Positions 8,983 to 18,908 of a stretch of 64,000 bases of DNA are shown here, one piece after another. Within the stretch, counting starts at the first letter, position 1. Each line of letters starts with the position of its first letter. The translations under genes and the position numbers were made by a program. The notes beneath the pieces are model-generated. The model did not search any database. It saw only the letters and a list, made by a program, of their open reading frames with translations, and was not told the origin of the DNA. The DNA is taken from the NCBI RefSeq assembly GCF_020172085.1, contig NZ_JAIVAT010000001.1, forward strand, positions 1 through 64,000. Direction: 5' to 3'. The stretch comes from Rossellomorea aquimaris. GTDB taxonomy: Bacteria > Bacillota > Bacilli > Bacillales > Bacillaceae_B.

Positions 8983-11377
8983 TCCGATTGAATTTAAAGA
9001 GATGTTTCTGAAGAAGCTTGAAATGATGTATGGAAAGACGTTTCCTGAATCCACCAGTCAGGATCAGTTTTTCACATTAGGTCATTTAATCCGTGAATAT
9101 ATCTCGATGAACTGGATCCATACGAACGAGCAGTACCGGTTCAATAAGCAAAAGCAGGTGTATTACTTATCGATTGAATTCCTGCTCGGACGGCTGCTCC
9201 GTCAGAACCTGATGAATTTGGGAATTTACGATATTGTGGAAAAAGGACTGCAGGATCTCGGCATCGACCTTGCGGATATGGAAGAGGTCGAACATGATGC
9301 AGGGCTTGGAAATGGAGGGCTTGGACGCCTTGCTGCCTGTTTTCTCGATTCTCTCGCGTCTCTCAATCTTCCCGGACATGGGTATGGGATCCGTTATAAG
9401 CATGGACTGTTTGAACAAAAGATCGTGAATGGATTTCAGATGGAGCTTCCCGAGCAGTGGCTGCGCCATGGTCATGTATGGGAAGTGCGAAAATCGGATC
9501 TGACCGTGGAAGTCCCTTTCTGGGGCAAGGTGGAATCATATACGGAAAAGGATGTCTTAAGGTTTCGCCATGTCGATGCTGAAATCGTAGCGGCCGTTCC
9601 TTATGATATGCCTGTCGTTGGATATGAAACATCGACGGTCAACACCCTGCGTTTATGGAGTGCCGAGCCTGCCGCCTATAAAGCAGGGAAGGACATGATG
9701 AAATATAAGCGCGACACAGAAGCGATCACAGAGTTTCTTTATCCTGACGATACTCATGAAGAAGGGAAGATCCTGCGCCTTAAACAACAGTATTTCCTGG
9801 TATCGGCAAGCATACGATCCATTCTGGACTCATACCTATATCGAAACGGGGATTTAAGGGAGCTTCATGAACATATTTCAATCCATATCAATGATACCCA
9901 CCCGGTTCTTGCCATTCCGGAGTTGATGAGGGTCCTTCTTGATGAATATTCCTTTGAATGGGAAGATGCATGGGAGATTACGACGAATACATTTGCTTAC
10001 ACGAACCATACGACTCTATCGGAAGCACTGGAGAGATGGCCGATTCGAATATTCCAGCCACTCCTGCCCCGCATTCATATGATCGTCAATGAAATCAATG
10101 AGCGGTTCTGCAGGGAGTTATGGGAAGCGTATCCTGGTGAGTGGAAGAGAATTGAGGACATGGCGATCATCTCCCATGATGAAGTCAAAATGGCTCACCT
10201 GGCGATTGTGGGGAGTTTCAGCGTGAATGGGGTAGCGAAGATCCATACGGAAATTTTAAAGCAAAGGGAAATGAACTTATTCTATCAATATTATCCTAAC
10301 AAATTTAATAGCAAGACGAATGGAATCACTCATAGAAGGTGGCTTCTCAATAGCAACCCCGCATTGTCGAACCTGATCACATCTTCGATCGGGGATGAGT
10401 GGATCAAAGATCCTTCTAAACTTGTGAAGTTGAAGGAGTATCATCATGATACGTCATTCCTGAAGGATCTGTATGATGTGAAGCAGGAAAATAAACGGAA
10501 GCTTGCAGAGCGGATATTTGAAAGCAATGGAATTGTGGTTGACCCTTCTTCGATCTTCGATATCCAGGTGAAGCGGCTTCATGCGTATAAACGTCAGTTG
10601 ATGAATGTGTTACACATACTTCATCTTTTTAACCGCTGTGTGGAAGATCCAGGCTTTGTTTTTCATCCGCGGACGTTCATTTTCGGTGCAAAGGCGTCAC
10701 CTGGTTACTTCTATGCGAAGAAAATTATTAAATTGATTCATTCTGTTGCTGATCTCGTGAATGATCACCCGCTGGTGAAAGGGCGAATTAAAGTCGTGTT
10801 CCTTGAGAATTACCGAGTGTCCCTGGCGGAAGAAATCATCCCGGCAGCTGACTTGTCCGAGCAAATTTCAACGGCCAGTAAGGAAGCGTCCGGTACAGGG
10901 AATATGAAGTTCATGATGAACGGTGCCTTGACCCTGGGGACATTGGATGGAGCCAATATCGAGATCCTTGAGCAGGTCGGGAATGAAAATATCTTCATAT
11001 TTGGCTTGACGGCAGAGGAAGTAATGAAATACCAGCACCATGGCGGCTACTATGCCATGGAGTACTTCCACTACGATACAAGGATCAAAAAGGTATTGAA
11101 TCAATTAATAGATGATACCCTGCCGGATGCAGGTGATCATTTCGAAACCATTTATGATTCTCTGCTGACGGAGAATGATCAGTTCTTTGTCCTCCGGGAT
11201 TTCGATTCCTACGTGAGGGTTCATGAACAGGCAGGGAAAGCTTATGAAAACAAAGAGCATTGGTCCCGGATGTGCTTGCAGAATATCGCCAATTCCGGTT
11301 ATTTCTCAAGCGACAGGACCATTGAGCAATATGCGAAGGACATATGGGGCATTGCTCAGGGAAGCTTGATAAAATAA
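8972..11377 (+). CDS. glgP: glycogen phosphorylase
   Basis: Degrades glycogen by phosphorolysis to glucose-1-phosphate; PLP enzyme of the GT35 family, 801 residues. The C-terminal active-site block EASGTGNMKFMMNGALTLG carries the PLP-binding lysine. ATG 8972 follows AAGGAGTGA (8958-8966). The frame is open upstream from 8942, but that would extend further into glgA and has no ribosome site. Having synthesis and breakdown genes in one operon matches B. subtilis. A strong terminator follows directly. Confidence 0.97.
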   Translation: MFSDPIEFKEMFLKKLEMMYGKTFPESTSQDQFFTLGHLIREYISMNWIHTNEQYRFNKQKQVYYLSIEFLLGRLLRQNLMNLGIYDIVEKGLQDLGIDLADMEEVEHDAGLGNGGLGRLAACFLDSLASLNLPGHGYGIRYKHGLFEQKIVNGFQMELPEQWLRHGHVWEVRKSDLTVEVPFWGKVESYTEKDVLRFRHVDAEIVAAVPYDMPVVGYETSTVNTLRLWSAEPAAYKAGKDMMKYKRDTEAITEFLYPDDTHEEGKILRLKQQYFLVSASIRSILDSYLYRNGDLRELHEHISIHINDTHPVLAIPELMRVLLDEYSFEWEDAWEITTNTFAYTNHTTLSEALERWPIRIFQPLLPRIHMIVNEINERFCRELWEAYPGEWKRIEDMAIISHDEVKMAHLAIVGSFSVNGVAKIHTEILKQREMNLFYQYYPNKFNSKTNGITHRRWLLNSNPALSNLITSSIGDEWIKDPSKLVKLKEYHHDTSFLKDLYDVKQENKRKLAERIFESNGIVVDPSSIFDIQVKRLHAYKRQLMNVLHILHLFNRCVEDPGFVFHPRTFIFGAKASPGYFYAKKIIKLIHSVADLVNDHPLVKGRIKVVFLENYRVSLAEEIIPAADLSEQISTASKEASGTGNMKFMMNGALTLGTLDGANIEILEQVGNENIFIFGLTAEEVMKYQHHGGYYAMEYFHYDTRIKKVLNQLIDDTLPDAGDHFETIYDSLLTENDQFFVLRDFDSYVRVHEQAGKAYENKEHWSRMCLQNIANSGYFSSDRTIEQYAKDIWGIAQGSLIK

Positions 11378-11379
11378 AA

Positions 11380-11417
11380 AAAAGATCGCCTGGGATCATT
11401 CCCAGGCGGTCTTTTTA
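11380..11417. terminator. bidirectional terminator between glgP and the YteA-like gene
   Basis: GATCGCCTGGGA and TCCCAGGCGGTC pair; A run on the left and T run on the right, so it can serve both convergent genes. Confidence 0.95.
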
Positions 11418-11420
11418 TGA

Positions 11421-12173
11421 CTATTTCTTTTTATCGGAAACATAGCTGTCCCCGTCCTTATAGGGGATGTCCCCCATTGTTGATTCGATATCGTTTTCAT
11501 CGAGCATGTCTTCATATTCTTCGTGAGTTTTCGAAGGATAGGCTTTACGGTTTGAGCCATCCATATCCGTCCCGACGAATGACTCGAAATCCTCGGTGAA
11601 GCCTTCTGATGTATCTTCATCCTGGTACAGATCGGAATAATCTTCGTGATCGCCTTCAAAGTCAGATGGGGTTTCAGATGTACCGAACCTCCCCACCTCC
11701 TGAAAGCTATCTTGATCGTCCCGCACATTCCCATCCGTTTCATGTCTGAACTCATTGTCGACAGGGGGCTGCAGCACATCTTCTTCCACTGGTCTATCTT
11801 GAGGTGTCGACTGCTCCGGTGTATGGTCACGGCAATAAAGTGTAGTAGGGATGACTTCCAGGCGTTCGTAAGGAATATCCTGGCCGCATTCCTTACATTG
11901 GCCATACGTACCGTCTTCGATTGCCTGAAGGGCATTTTGAATCTTATTCAGTTCGAGCTTTGCATGATCATCAATAGCGTAATTCTTCTCCCGTTCATAT
12001 AATTCTGTTCCCATATCGGCAGGGTGGTTATCGTAAAGGGAGAGTTCTCCTGAGTTATCACGTTCATTTGTATGGTGAAGATTATCTAAATCCTGATGTA
12101 AATGTTCCTGTAACTGCTTTTGTTGTTGAACCAATTCTTGTTTCATTGTTTGTTTTTGGCTGTCTGTTAGCAA
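11421..12173 (-). CDS. yteA: YteA-like TraR/DksA-type zinc-finger protein
   Basis: Resembles B. subtilis YteA, a TraR/DksA-family protein of unknown exact role. Features are an N-terminal helical region, a conserved GELSxYDNHPADxxTELYEREK block, and a Cys motif CKECGQDIP ... LYCRDH that can bind zinc. The C-terminal half is acidic and probably disordered. The frame is open from an ATG at 12191, but that has no ribosome site. TTG at 12173 has AAGGAT nine bases upstream and gives a start MLTDSQKQ that matches the MLTKEQL start I recall for YteA, so I use it. Expected product 250 residues. Confidence 0.85.
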   Translation of the reverse strand: MLTDSQKQTMKQELVQQQKQLQEHLHQDLDNLHHTNERDNSGELSLYDNHPADMGTELYEREKNYAIDDHAKLELNKIQNALQAIEDGTYGQCKECGQDIPYERLEVIPTTLYCRDHTPEQSTPQDRPVEEDVLQPPVDNEFRHETDGNVRDDQDSFQEVGRFGTSETPSDFEGDHEDYSDLYQDEDTSEGFTEDFESFVGTDMDGSNRKAYPSKTHEEYEDMLDENDIESTMGDIPYKDGDSYVSDKKK

Positions 12174-12292
12174 TTTCTTCACATCCTTCATTATGTTCGC
12201 TGAAATCTTGTCCTAACCATACTTTATCCGAAAGTGGTGTTGTTAAAACATAAAAGGTTTTTTTGAATTCAATAATTCAATAAGCGAGTGGT

Positions 12293-12421
12293 AGTTGATT
12301 TCCGCTGCAGGTGCTTGCTTTCCGCGGGGCGTGAGTTGAGCCTCCTCGGGCTAAAGCCCTGTGGGGTCTCAACTTTCACGCGTTTCCCGCAGGAGTCAAT
12401 CACCTTCCGCTTCAATCAACT
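12293..12421. repeat. 129-bp palindromic intergenic repeat with 8-bp inverted ends
   Basis: The ends AGTTGATT (12293-12300) and AATCAACT (12414-12421) are perfect inverted repeats, and the interior can fold on itself (GAGCCTCCTCGGGCT with AGCCCTGTGGGGTCTC, TTTCCGCGGGGC with GTTTCCCGCAGG). I recall this as a widespread Bacillaceae repeat, possibly MITE-like or a structured RNA. A degraded fragment with related words (GTAGACTCTTACGGAAAACGG) lies at 12580-12601. The remaining 12422-12697 shows no gene. Confidence 0.75.
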
Positions 12422-12697
12422 TTCCAAGCTTAAGTGTTTCACTATATCTTCGTAAATTCAGGATTGTTTTCAACTATACTTGCTGAAGTGACTGGTTATA
12501 GCTATTATTTTTTCATTGATTTTTATGAACTATTTAGCTTTGTCAAAAATAATGCTTCTTTAGAGGGTGAGGGGAGCTGCGTAGACTCTTACGGAAAACG
12601 GAGAAGTTCTCCGCACCTTCTGGCACACATTCGTTGACAGAGCATCATGCAAGTCATAGTCTGTGTAAGAATACAACACTCTTTTGGAAAAATGCAT

Positions 12698-12734
12698 AAA
12701 AAGAGCCGCCCAAAATTTTTGGGACGACTCTCTT
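12698..12734 (-). terminator. terminator of menA
   Basis: On the minus strand GAGTCGTCCC pairs with GGGCGGCTC and is followed by T-rich sequence, just after the menA stop. Confidence 0.9.
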
Positions 12735-12739
12735 GTCAC

Positions 12740-13666
12740 TTATAGCATATAAGCAAGTAATAATCCAATGGATAAAAGGAATCCAAAGATGGTATTGGTT
12801 TGGGCTGTGGCTTTCATGGCGGGCATCATTTCGATTGGTTGTGTTTTTCCGATGAACCCTGTTGTAGCTTTAACTGCTTTCGGGATGCTCAGAAAGGTGA
12901 CAAACAGCCATGGTGATGAGATCTCAGTGACGACCAATCCGATGATCCACCCGTAGGATACGACAAACATGCCGCCTAAAAGGACGATTGCTCCTTTTTT
13001 CCCGAGCAGGATTGCAATGGTTTTGCGTCCGTTTTCTTTGTCGCCATCCAGGTCACGGATGTTGTTCGCCAGCAGGATTGAACCAACCAAAATGGATACT
13101 GGAATTGAAATGAGGATACTGTCCCCATTGATATAACCGGTCTGGATATAAAACGAAATCAAGATGATCACACATCCCATGAAGAACCCGGCTACGATCT
13201 CGCCAAAAGGTGTGTAGGCAATTGGCATTGGTCCGCCAGTATAAAAGTACCCTGCAGCCATGCACACTAAGCCTATGAGAGCGAGCCACCATGTACTGTT
13301 CAAACAAATATAAATCCCCAACAGGAGGGATACCCCGTATAGTGAAAAGGCAAGGTTGATGACCGTTGACGGTTTGACCCCGTTTCGGACGATCGCTCCA
13401 CCGATTCCGACCGAGTGCTCTGTATCCAGTCCTCTTTTATAATCGTAGTATTCATTGAACATATTGGTAGCAGCCTGGATAAGCAGGCAGGCAACCAGCA
13501 TGGCTAAAAATAGCATGAAGTTAACGTTCGTAAATTGCAGCGCGAGTACTGTCCCTAATAATACAGGAACAAATGCTGCTGTAAGAGTGTGTGGCCTTGT
13601 CAGCTGCCACCAGATTTTCCACCCTTTATCTGATTCCAACACGTTGGATGCTTGTTGTTCCATCAT
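12740..13666 (-). CDS. menA: 1,4-dihydroxy-2-naphthoate polyprenyltransferase
   Basis: Membrane enzyme that attaches the polyprenyl tail to dihydroxynaphthoate, giving demethylmenaquinone. It is UbiA-superfamily: two Asp-rich motifs NMFNEYYDYKRGLD and NNIRDLDGDKENGR bind the prenyl diphosphate through magnesium, and about eight or nine hydrophobic segments follow. The first methionine at 13759 is too far upstream; ATG 13666 (or 13663) follows AAGGGAG and gives an MMEQQ start. It is divergent from menF, the arrangement expected in Bacillus. Confidence 0.95.
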   Translation of the reverse strand: MMEQQASNVLESDKGWKIWWQLTRPHTLTAAFVPVLLGTVLALQFTNVNFMLFLAMLVACLLIQAATNMFNEYYDYKRGLDTEHSVGIGGAIVRNGVKPSTVINLAFSLYGVSLLLGIYICLNSTWWLALIGLVCMAAGYFYTGGPMPIAYTPFGEIVAGFFMGCVIILISFYIQTGYINGDSILISIPVSILVGSILLANNIRDLDGDKENGRKTIAILLGKKGAIVLLGGMFVVSYGWIIGLVVTEISSPWLFVTFLSIPKAVKATTGFIGKTQPIEMMPAMKATAQTNTIFGFLLSIGLLLAYML

Positions 13667-13891
13667 TCTCTCTCCCTTACGTAATAAGGAATTTTCAGAA
13701 AACATTACAATTCCTTTACAGATTAAAGTGTAGGTAAAGGGAGGGGGACTGTCAATCATTTTCTACAAATTCGTGAAGGTTCTATTTTCCAGTAATTGAG
13801 GACTTTTACAACCTTTTTGGTTTCTCAAAAGGAGAAAAAGGGTTTATTATATATAATAAGGATAAATATTGTAAACATGCCTTGAACTTCG

Positions 13892-13920
13892 TTGACACAC
13901 CATATAGACAGGTGTATCTT
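13892..13920 (+). promoter_or_regulatory. sigma-A promoter of the menFDHB operon
   Basis: TTGACA (13892-13897), 17 bases, TATCTT (13915-13920). A TATAAT at 13920 is present but 22 bases from the -35 box. The leader to the menF start would be about 40 bases. Confidence 0.6.
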
Positions 13921-13966
13921 ATAATAAGTTTGAATAGTGTACGTGATTTTGTTTGGGGGAATTCAG

Positions 13967-15376
13967 TTGGTTACCATCCATAAAACCAATATTGAAAAAG
14001 CATATGATACAGCCAGGATAAAGGCTAAACAAATAGATCACCCCGTCCTTCTCAGCATCGTGGAGGAAGTCGATGCAGTGGACCCTCTTTCTTTTTATTA
14101 TGGGGGCCGTTCTTTTAACGGAGAGCGCTTTTTATGGAAGGACCGTGATCATACGATCACCCTTGTTGGACTCGGAGCGTCTCATATCGTTTCTACGGAT
14201 GAAATGGAAGATCGATTTTTCACGGTTGAGAATGAGTGGAAGCGCTTAATCGAAGAATCTGTGGTCGTGACAGGGGACAAATGGGCAGGCACAGGTCCAT
14301 TACTTTTTGGAGGCTTCAGCTTTGACCCGATAAATGATAGCGGTAAAGAGTGGGAGCAATTCTCTACGGGTTCGTTTCAGCTCCCTATGTTCATGTTGAC
14401 TAAGCCCGGGAAAACGAATTACTTGACGATGAATGTCATCTGTCATCCTGAAGAGGATGGAAGCTTATTTCATGAACATCTCTTCAAGAAGGAAGAACTT
14501 CTTGCAAACGCCCGGAAGACCATTATTCCAGAACGGCCACGGTGGCTAGGGAACCGTGATGTGAAGCCTGAAGAATGGAAGAATTCTGTTCAAAGCGTCG
14601 TAAGTCGTTTACAGCAGGGGGAAATGGATAAGGTCGTGCTTGCGAGAAAATGTGAAGTATCCTTTGACAAACAGGTATCATCTGATTTTGTGCTCGATAA
14701 CCTGTGGAGTCAGCAGCCAGACAGTTTTGTGTTCAGTTTTGAACGAGAAGAGAGCTGCTTCATCGGAGCAACTCCAGAGCGCCTTGTCAAAAAAACGGGA
14801 GAAGAAATCCTTTCTACCTGTTTAGCGGGATCGATTGCCCGTGGCGATACCCTAGAGAGCGATGAGAAACTAGGGGAAGCGCTTCTGGAGGATGAGAAGA
14901 ATCGGTTTGAGCATCAGCTTGTCGTGGAAAGTATCGAGGATGCCCTGAAACCGTTTTGTAATGAACTAACAATCCCGACATCTCCTCAACTTATGAAATT
15001 GAAGGATATCCAGCACTTATACACTCCTGTTATCGGACAGGCATCGGAGCATACATCGCTTCTCAATCTTGTCGAAAAATTACATCCGACTCCGGCACTT
15101 GGCGGGGTACCGAGGGATAAAGCTTTGCACGTGATCCGGCAGGAGGAAGAAATGGATCGTGGGTTATACGCTGGTCCGATCGGTTGGATGGATGCCTACG
15201 GCAATGGTGAGTATGCTGTCGCTCTCCGTTCAGGTCTTCTGCAGAGAGATAAAGCCTATCTTTATGCAGGCTGTGGAATCGTAGCCGATTCAGAACCTGA
15301 AAGTGAGTTTAAAGAAACACAAATGAAATTTCGACCAATGCTCCGTGCATTAGGGGGAACCGATCATGATGAATGA
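13967..15376 (+). CDS. menF: isochorismate synthase MenF
   Basis: Converts chorismate to isochorismate, first committed step of menaquinone synthesis. The 469-residue chorismate-utilising enzyme has the C-terminal catalytic domain with SCLAGSIARG, LHPTPALGG and GLYAGPIGW and the terminal CGIVADSEPESEFKETQ block. The start is taken as TTG 13967 (GGGGGA six bases upstream), giving MVTIHKT, similar to the MVT start of B. subtilis MenF; an in-frame GTG at 13937 lies upstream without a site. Overlaps menD by 11 bases. Confidence 0.94.
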   Translation: MVTIHKTNIEKAYDTARIKAKQIDHPVLLSIVEEVDAVDPLSFYYGGRSFNGERFLWKDRDHTITLVGLGASHIVSTDEMEDRFFTVENEWKRLIEESVVVTGDKWAGTGPLLFGGFSFDPINDSGKEWEQFSTGSFQLPMFMLTKPGKTNYLTMNVICHPEEDGSLFHEHLFKKEELLANARKTIIPERPRWLGNRDVKPEEWKNSVQSVVSRLQQGEMDKVVLARKCEVSFDKQVSSDFVLDNLWSQQPDSFVFSFEREESCFIGATPERLVKKTGEEILSTCLAGSIARGDTLESDEKLGEALLEDEKNRFEHQLVVESIEDALKPFCNELTIPTSPQLMKLKDIQHLYTPVIGQASEHTSLLNLVEKLHPTPALGGVPRDKALHVIRQEEEMDRGLYAGPIGWMDAYGNGEYAVALRSGLLQRDKAYLYAGCGIVADSEPESEFKETQMKFRPMLRALGGTDHDE

Positions 15377-17120
15377 GCATCAACAGAAATTAACGCAGTA
15401 TTTAGTGGCTTTCATTGAAGAACTGGTGGGAAATGGAGTAGACGAAGTCGTGATCAGTCCCGGCTCTCGTTCTACTCCTTTGGCGTTGTTATTTGCCCAT
15501 CATCCCGGTGTTAAAACGTATACGAACGTGGACGAACGTTCAGCGGCTTTTTTTGGATTGGGGATTGCCAAGTCCAAAAAGAAGCCCGTAGCCATACTAT
15601 GCAGTTCAGGAACAGCGGGGGCAAATTATTATCCTGCCGTCATTGAGGCGCGCTACGGGAAGGTACCGCTCATTGTCCTGACCGCGGATCGTCCTCATGA
15701 GCTGAGGGAAGTAGGGGCGCCTCAAGCGATCAATCAAATTGATCTATATGGAAAACACGTAAAGTGGTCCATCGATATGGCATTGCCGGAAAGCATTCCG
15801 TCCATGGTGCAATATGCACGTTCATCTGCCGCCAGGGGCGTGTCTATTTCGATTGGATATCCAGAAGGACCGGTTCATTATAACTTCCCATTCCGGGAAC
15901 CGCTTATTCCTGATTTGAAACAGGTGGAGTTTACAACAGGTCAATCGGGAAAGAGAGTTCTTCAGGGAAATCGGCAATTACCTGCGGATATTCAGCATGA
16001 CCTTCAGGAGCAAATCATGAATTCAAAACGGGGCATCGTTGTGTGTGGCCCTGGGATAAGTGAAGAAGCTGTGCAGTCCATTACTGAGTTTGCTGAGGCA
16101 TACGCACTGCCTATCCTGGCAGATCCATTATCTTTTGTTCGGAGTGGTGGCCATTCCAAGGAAAATATCATGGATTGCTACGACACGGTCCTCAGGATCG
16201 ATGAGTGTAAAGAAGCTTTACAGCCTGACCTCGTCATCCGTTTCGGTGCCATGCCAGTATCAAAGGCATTGATGCTATTCTTGAAAAGTCTGCCGGATAT
16301 TCCGACATGGGTTGTGAGTAAAGGAGAAGAATGGCAGGATCCGACTGCTCGTGGAACCCATTATATCCAATGTGAGGAAAACCTTTTCTGTCAGGGATTT
16401 ATGAAAAATAGCGCCCATTCAGATAGGGAGTGGCTCGACCATTGGAAAGGTGTCAATGATCAGGCGAAGGGCTTGCTCATACAGGGGCATCAAGCGTGGG
16501 ATGAAGGGATGGCTGTCCATCAATTGATTCAACACCTGCCTGAAGGGGCAACCCTGTTCTCCAGTAACAGCATGCCTATCAGGGATTTGGATACCTTTTT
16601 ATTCACAGATGACCGTTCGCTTCGGATCTTTGCCAATCGCGGGGCCAACGGAATTGACGGAGTGGTGTCGACAGCCCTTGGGATGAGTACAGGATCAAAG
16701 CCGATGTACCTCTTGATTGGAGATCTTGCCTTTTTCCATGATTTAAACGGTCTATTGACGGCGAGGAAATATCAATTAGATATGACCATAGTCGTGATGA
16801 ATAACAATGGCGGCGGTATCTTTTCTTATCTTCCGCAAGCAGGTGATCAAACCCACTTTGAAGACCTGTTCGGTACCCCGATGGACCTGGAGTTTGGTCA
16901 TGCGGCTAAGCTTTACGGCGCCCATTATTTCCACGTTGCATCACAATCTGAATTTATCCCAGCTCTTCAGGAAGCGGATCAGACGAAGGGGATAAAGATC
17001 ATTGAAGTGATAACCAATCGTGAAGAAAATGTAGCAAATCATCGCAAATTGTGGAATTTTGTTTCCCGGGAAATGACGCAAAATATGAAGGGTGAATGGC
17101 ATGATTCTTCAAGTGAATGA
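15366..17120 (+). CDS. menD: SEPHCHC synthase MenD
   Basis: Thiamine diphosphate enzyme joining isochorismate and 2-oxoglutarate to make 2-succinyl-5-enolpyruvyl-6-hydroxy-3-cyclohexene-1-carboxylate. 584 residues with the N-terminal SPGSRSTPLALL block and the ThDP-binding segment GDLAFFHDLNGLL ... MNNNGGGIFSYLP near 460-500. ATG 15366 or 15369 follows GGGGGA. Overlaps both menF and menH. Confidence 0.96.
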   Translation: MMNEHQQKLTQYLVAFIEELVGNGVDEVVISPGSRSTPLALLFAHHPGVKTYTNVDERSAAFFGLGIAKSKKKPVAILCSSGTAGANYYPAVIEARYGKVPLIVLTADRPHELREVGAPQAINQIDLYGKHVKWSIDMALPESIPSMVQYARSSAARGVSISIGYPEGPVHYNFPFREPLIPDLKQVEFTTGQSGKRVLQGNRQLPADIQHDLQEQIMNSKRGIVVCGPGISEEAVQSITEFAEAYALPILADPLSFVRSGGHSKENIMDCYDTVLRIDECKEALQPDLVIRFGAMPVSKALMLFLKSLPDIPTWVVSKGEEWQDPTARGTHYIQCEENLFCQGFMKNSAHSDREWLDHWKGVNDQAKGLLIQGHQAWDEGMAVHQLIQHLPEGATLFSSNSMPIRDLDTFLFTDDRSLRIFANRGANGIDGVVSTALGMSTGSKPMYLLIGDLAFFHDLNGLLTARKYQLDMTIVVMNNNGGGIFSYLPQAGDQTHFEDLFGTPMDLEFGHAAKLYGAHYFHVASQSEFIPALQEADQTKGIKIIEVITNREENVANHRKLWNFVSREMTQNMKGEWHDSSSE

Positions 17121-17910
17121 TATTCGATATTTTGTAGAAGTTAAAGGGAGGGGAGTTCCTCTGGTTTTCCTCCACGGATTTACCGGTGATACGACAACAT
17201 GGTCCCGTATCACCGATCGATTGTCCGCAACCTATCAATGTATCAGCGTAGATCTGATCGGGCATGGGCGCACCGATTCCCCTCAGGATGTCAGAAGGTA
17301 TACCATGGATCAGGTATCTGAAGACTTATGCTGCATCCTTGATGAGCTGGGAATAAAAGAAGCCGTCTTGATCGGCTATTCAATGGGGGGGCGTACAGCT
17401 CTTTACTTCAGCTTGAAATATCCTCATAAGGTGAAGAGCTTGTTACTGGAAAGCGCATCGCCGGGATTAGAAACGGATGAAGAAAGAGCGGACCGTCGGA
17501 AGAAGGATCAAGAACTTGCGGAACGAATTGAGAGAGAGGGAATGGAACGGTTCGTGGACTTTTGGCAGGAGATTCCCTTGTTTGCTTCTCAGAAGCGGCT
17601 TTCAGATACAGAGCGCTCCGAGATCAGGAACCAGCGCCTGAATCAATCTGTCACAGGCTTGTCCAATAGCCTGAGAGGGATGGGGACCGGCGCCCAGGAT
17701 TCGCTGTGGCACAAGATTGATGATCTTTCCATTCCCGTTCATTTGCTGGTAGGAGAGTTGGATGAGAAGTTCGTCCGGATTGCAGAAATTATGAAAAAAC
17801 GACATCCGGAATTTGAAATCGTGACATTTTCCAACACAGGTCATGCAATTCATGTGGAAGAACCGCGAAAGTTTGGTACAATAATAGAGGATCTACTGTT
17901 AACTACATAA
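17101..17910 (+). CDS. menH: SHCHC synthase MenH (alpha/beta hydrolase)
   Basis: Eliminates pyruvate from SEPHCHC to give SHCHC. Alpha/beta-hydrolase fold: LHGFTGDTTTW oxyanion region, nucleophile elbow GYSMGG (S94), late GELDEKF aspartate, and FSNTGHAIHVEEP histidine. ATG 17101 has AAGGG eight bases upstream and is preferred to GTG 17092. It overlaps menD by 20 bases. Known as ytxM in older B. subtilis nomenclature. Confidence 0.92.
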   Translation: MILQVNDIRYFVEVKGRGVPLVFLHGFTGDTTTWSRITDRLSATYQCISVDLIGHGRTDSPQDVRRYTMDQVSEDLCCILDELGIKEAVLIGYSMGGRTALYFSLKYPHKVKSLLLESASPGLETDEERADRRKKDQELAERIEREGMERFVDFWQEIPLFASQKRLSDTERSEIRNQRLNQSVTGLSNSLRGMGTGAQDSLWHKIDDLSIPVHLLVGELDEKFVRIAEIMKKRHPEFEIVTFSNTGHAIHVEEPRKFGTIIEDLLLTT

Positions 17911-17925
17911 AGGAGGAACAAACCA

Positions 17926-18744
17926 ATGGCTTTTGAATGGGTTTCAGAAAGAAACTACGAAGATATTTTGTACGAAACATATAATGGAATCGCTAAGATT
18001 ACGATCAATCGACCAGAAGTACGTAATGCATTCCGTCCTAAAACGGTTATGGAATTAATCGATGCATTTGCTTATGCACGTGACGATTCCAAGGTCGGCG
18101 TCATCGTTTTAACAGGTGCAGGTGAAAAAGCATTCTGTTCAGGTGGAGACCAACGTGTCCGTGGACACGGCGGATATGTCGGGGAAGATGAAATTCCTCG
18201 CTTGAACGTATTGGACCTACAGCGTCTGATCCGTGTGATCCCGAAACCTGTCATCGCAATGGTAGCCGGTTACGCGATCGGAGGAGGACATGTCCTTCAC
18301 GTCGTATGTGATATTACGATTGCTGCTGACAATGCGATCTTTGGACAAACGGGTCCTAAAGTGGGAAGCTTTGACGCAGGATACGGTGCAGGATACCTTG
18401 CACGCATCGTCGGTCACAAGAAAGCGAAAGAAATTTGGTACCTATGCCGTCAGTACAATGCACAGGAAGCGCTTGAAATGGGTCTTGTCAATACAGTGGT
18501 TCCATACGAGCAGCTTGAAGCGGAAACCGTTCAGTGGGCTTCAGAAATGCTCGAAAAAAGTCCGACTGCCCTTCGTTTCTTAAAAGCTTCATTCAATGCA
18601 GATACCGATGGACTGGCAGGTCTGCAGCAACTTGCAGGTGACGCTACCCTTCTATACTACACAACAGAGGAAGCGAAAGAAGGCCGTGACGCATTCAAAG
18701 AAAAGCGTAAGCCGGACTTCGGTCAATTCCCTCGTTTCCCTTGA
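17926..18744 (+). CDS. menB: 1,4-dihydroxy-2-naphthoyl-CoA synthase
   Basis: Crotonase-fold enzyme that cyclises o-succinylbenzoyl-CoA. 272 residues; [20 protein letters not shown] is the MenB-specific loop, and [15 protein letters not shown] and [18 protein letters not shown] form the oxyanion hole and active site. AAGGAGG lies upstream. 15 bases after menH; followed by a terminator, so it closes the menFDHB unit although read-through into menE is possible. Confidence 0.97.
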   Translation: MAFEWVSERNYEDILYETYNGIAKITINRPEVRNAFRPKTVMELIDAFAYARDDSKVGVIVLTGAGEKAFCSGGDQRVRGHGGYVGEDEIPRLNVLDLQRLIRVIPKPVIAMVAGYAIGGGHVLHVVCDITIAADNAIFGQTGPKVGSFDAGYGAGYLARIVGHKKAKEIWYLCRQYNAQEALEMGLVNTVVPYEQLEAETVQWASEMLEKSPTALRFLKASFNADTDGLAGLQQLAGDATLLYYTTEEAKEGRDAFKEKRKPDFGQFPRFP

Positions 18745-18752
18745 TTTGAGGC

Positions 18753-18790
18753 GGCCTGATGAATCTTTGATGGATTCATCAGGCTTTTTT
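18753..18790 (+). terminator. terminator after menB
   Basis: GCCTGATGAATC pairs with GATTCATCAGGC, followed by a T run. It separates menB from menE. Confidence 0.93.
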
Positions 18791-18908
18791 AAATGAATGG
18801 TTTTTGGGAATGGCGCAAGTTCTTTCCGGTGTGTCTCAACATAGAGCCAACCATATAAGAAAAAATGATTACAAGAGACTCAACAAGAAAGGAATGGAGA
18901 ATGACAGG

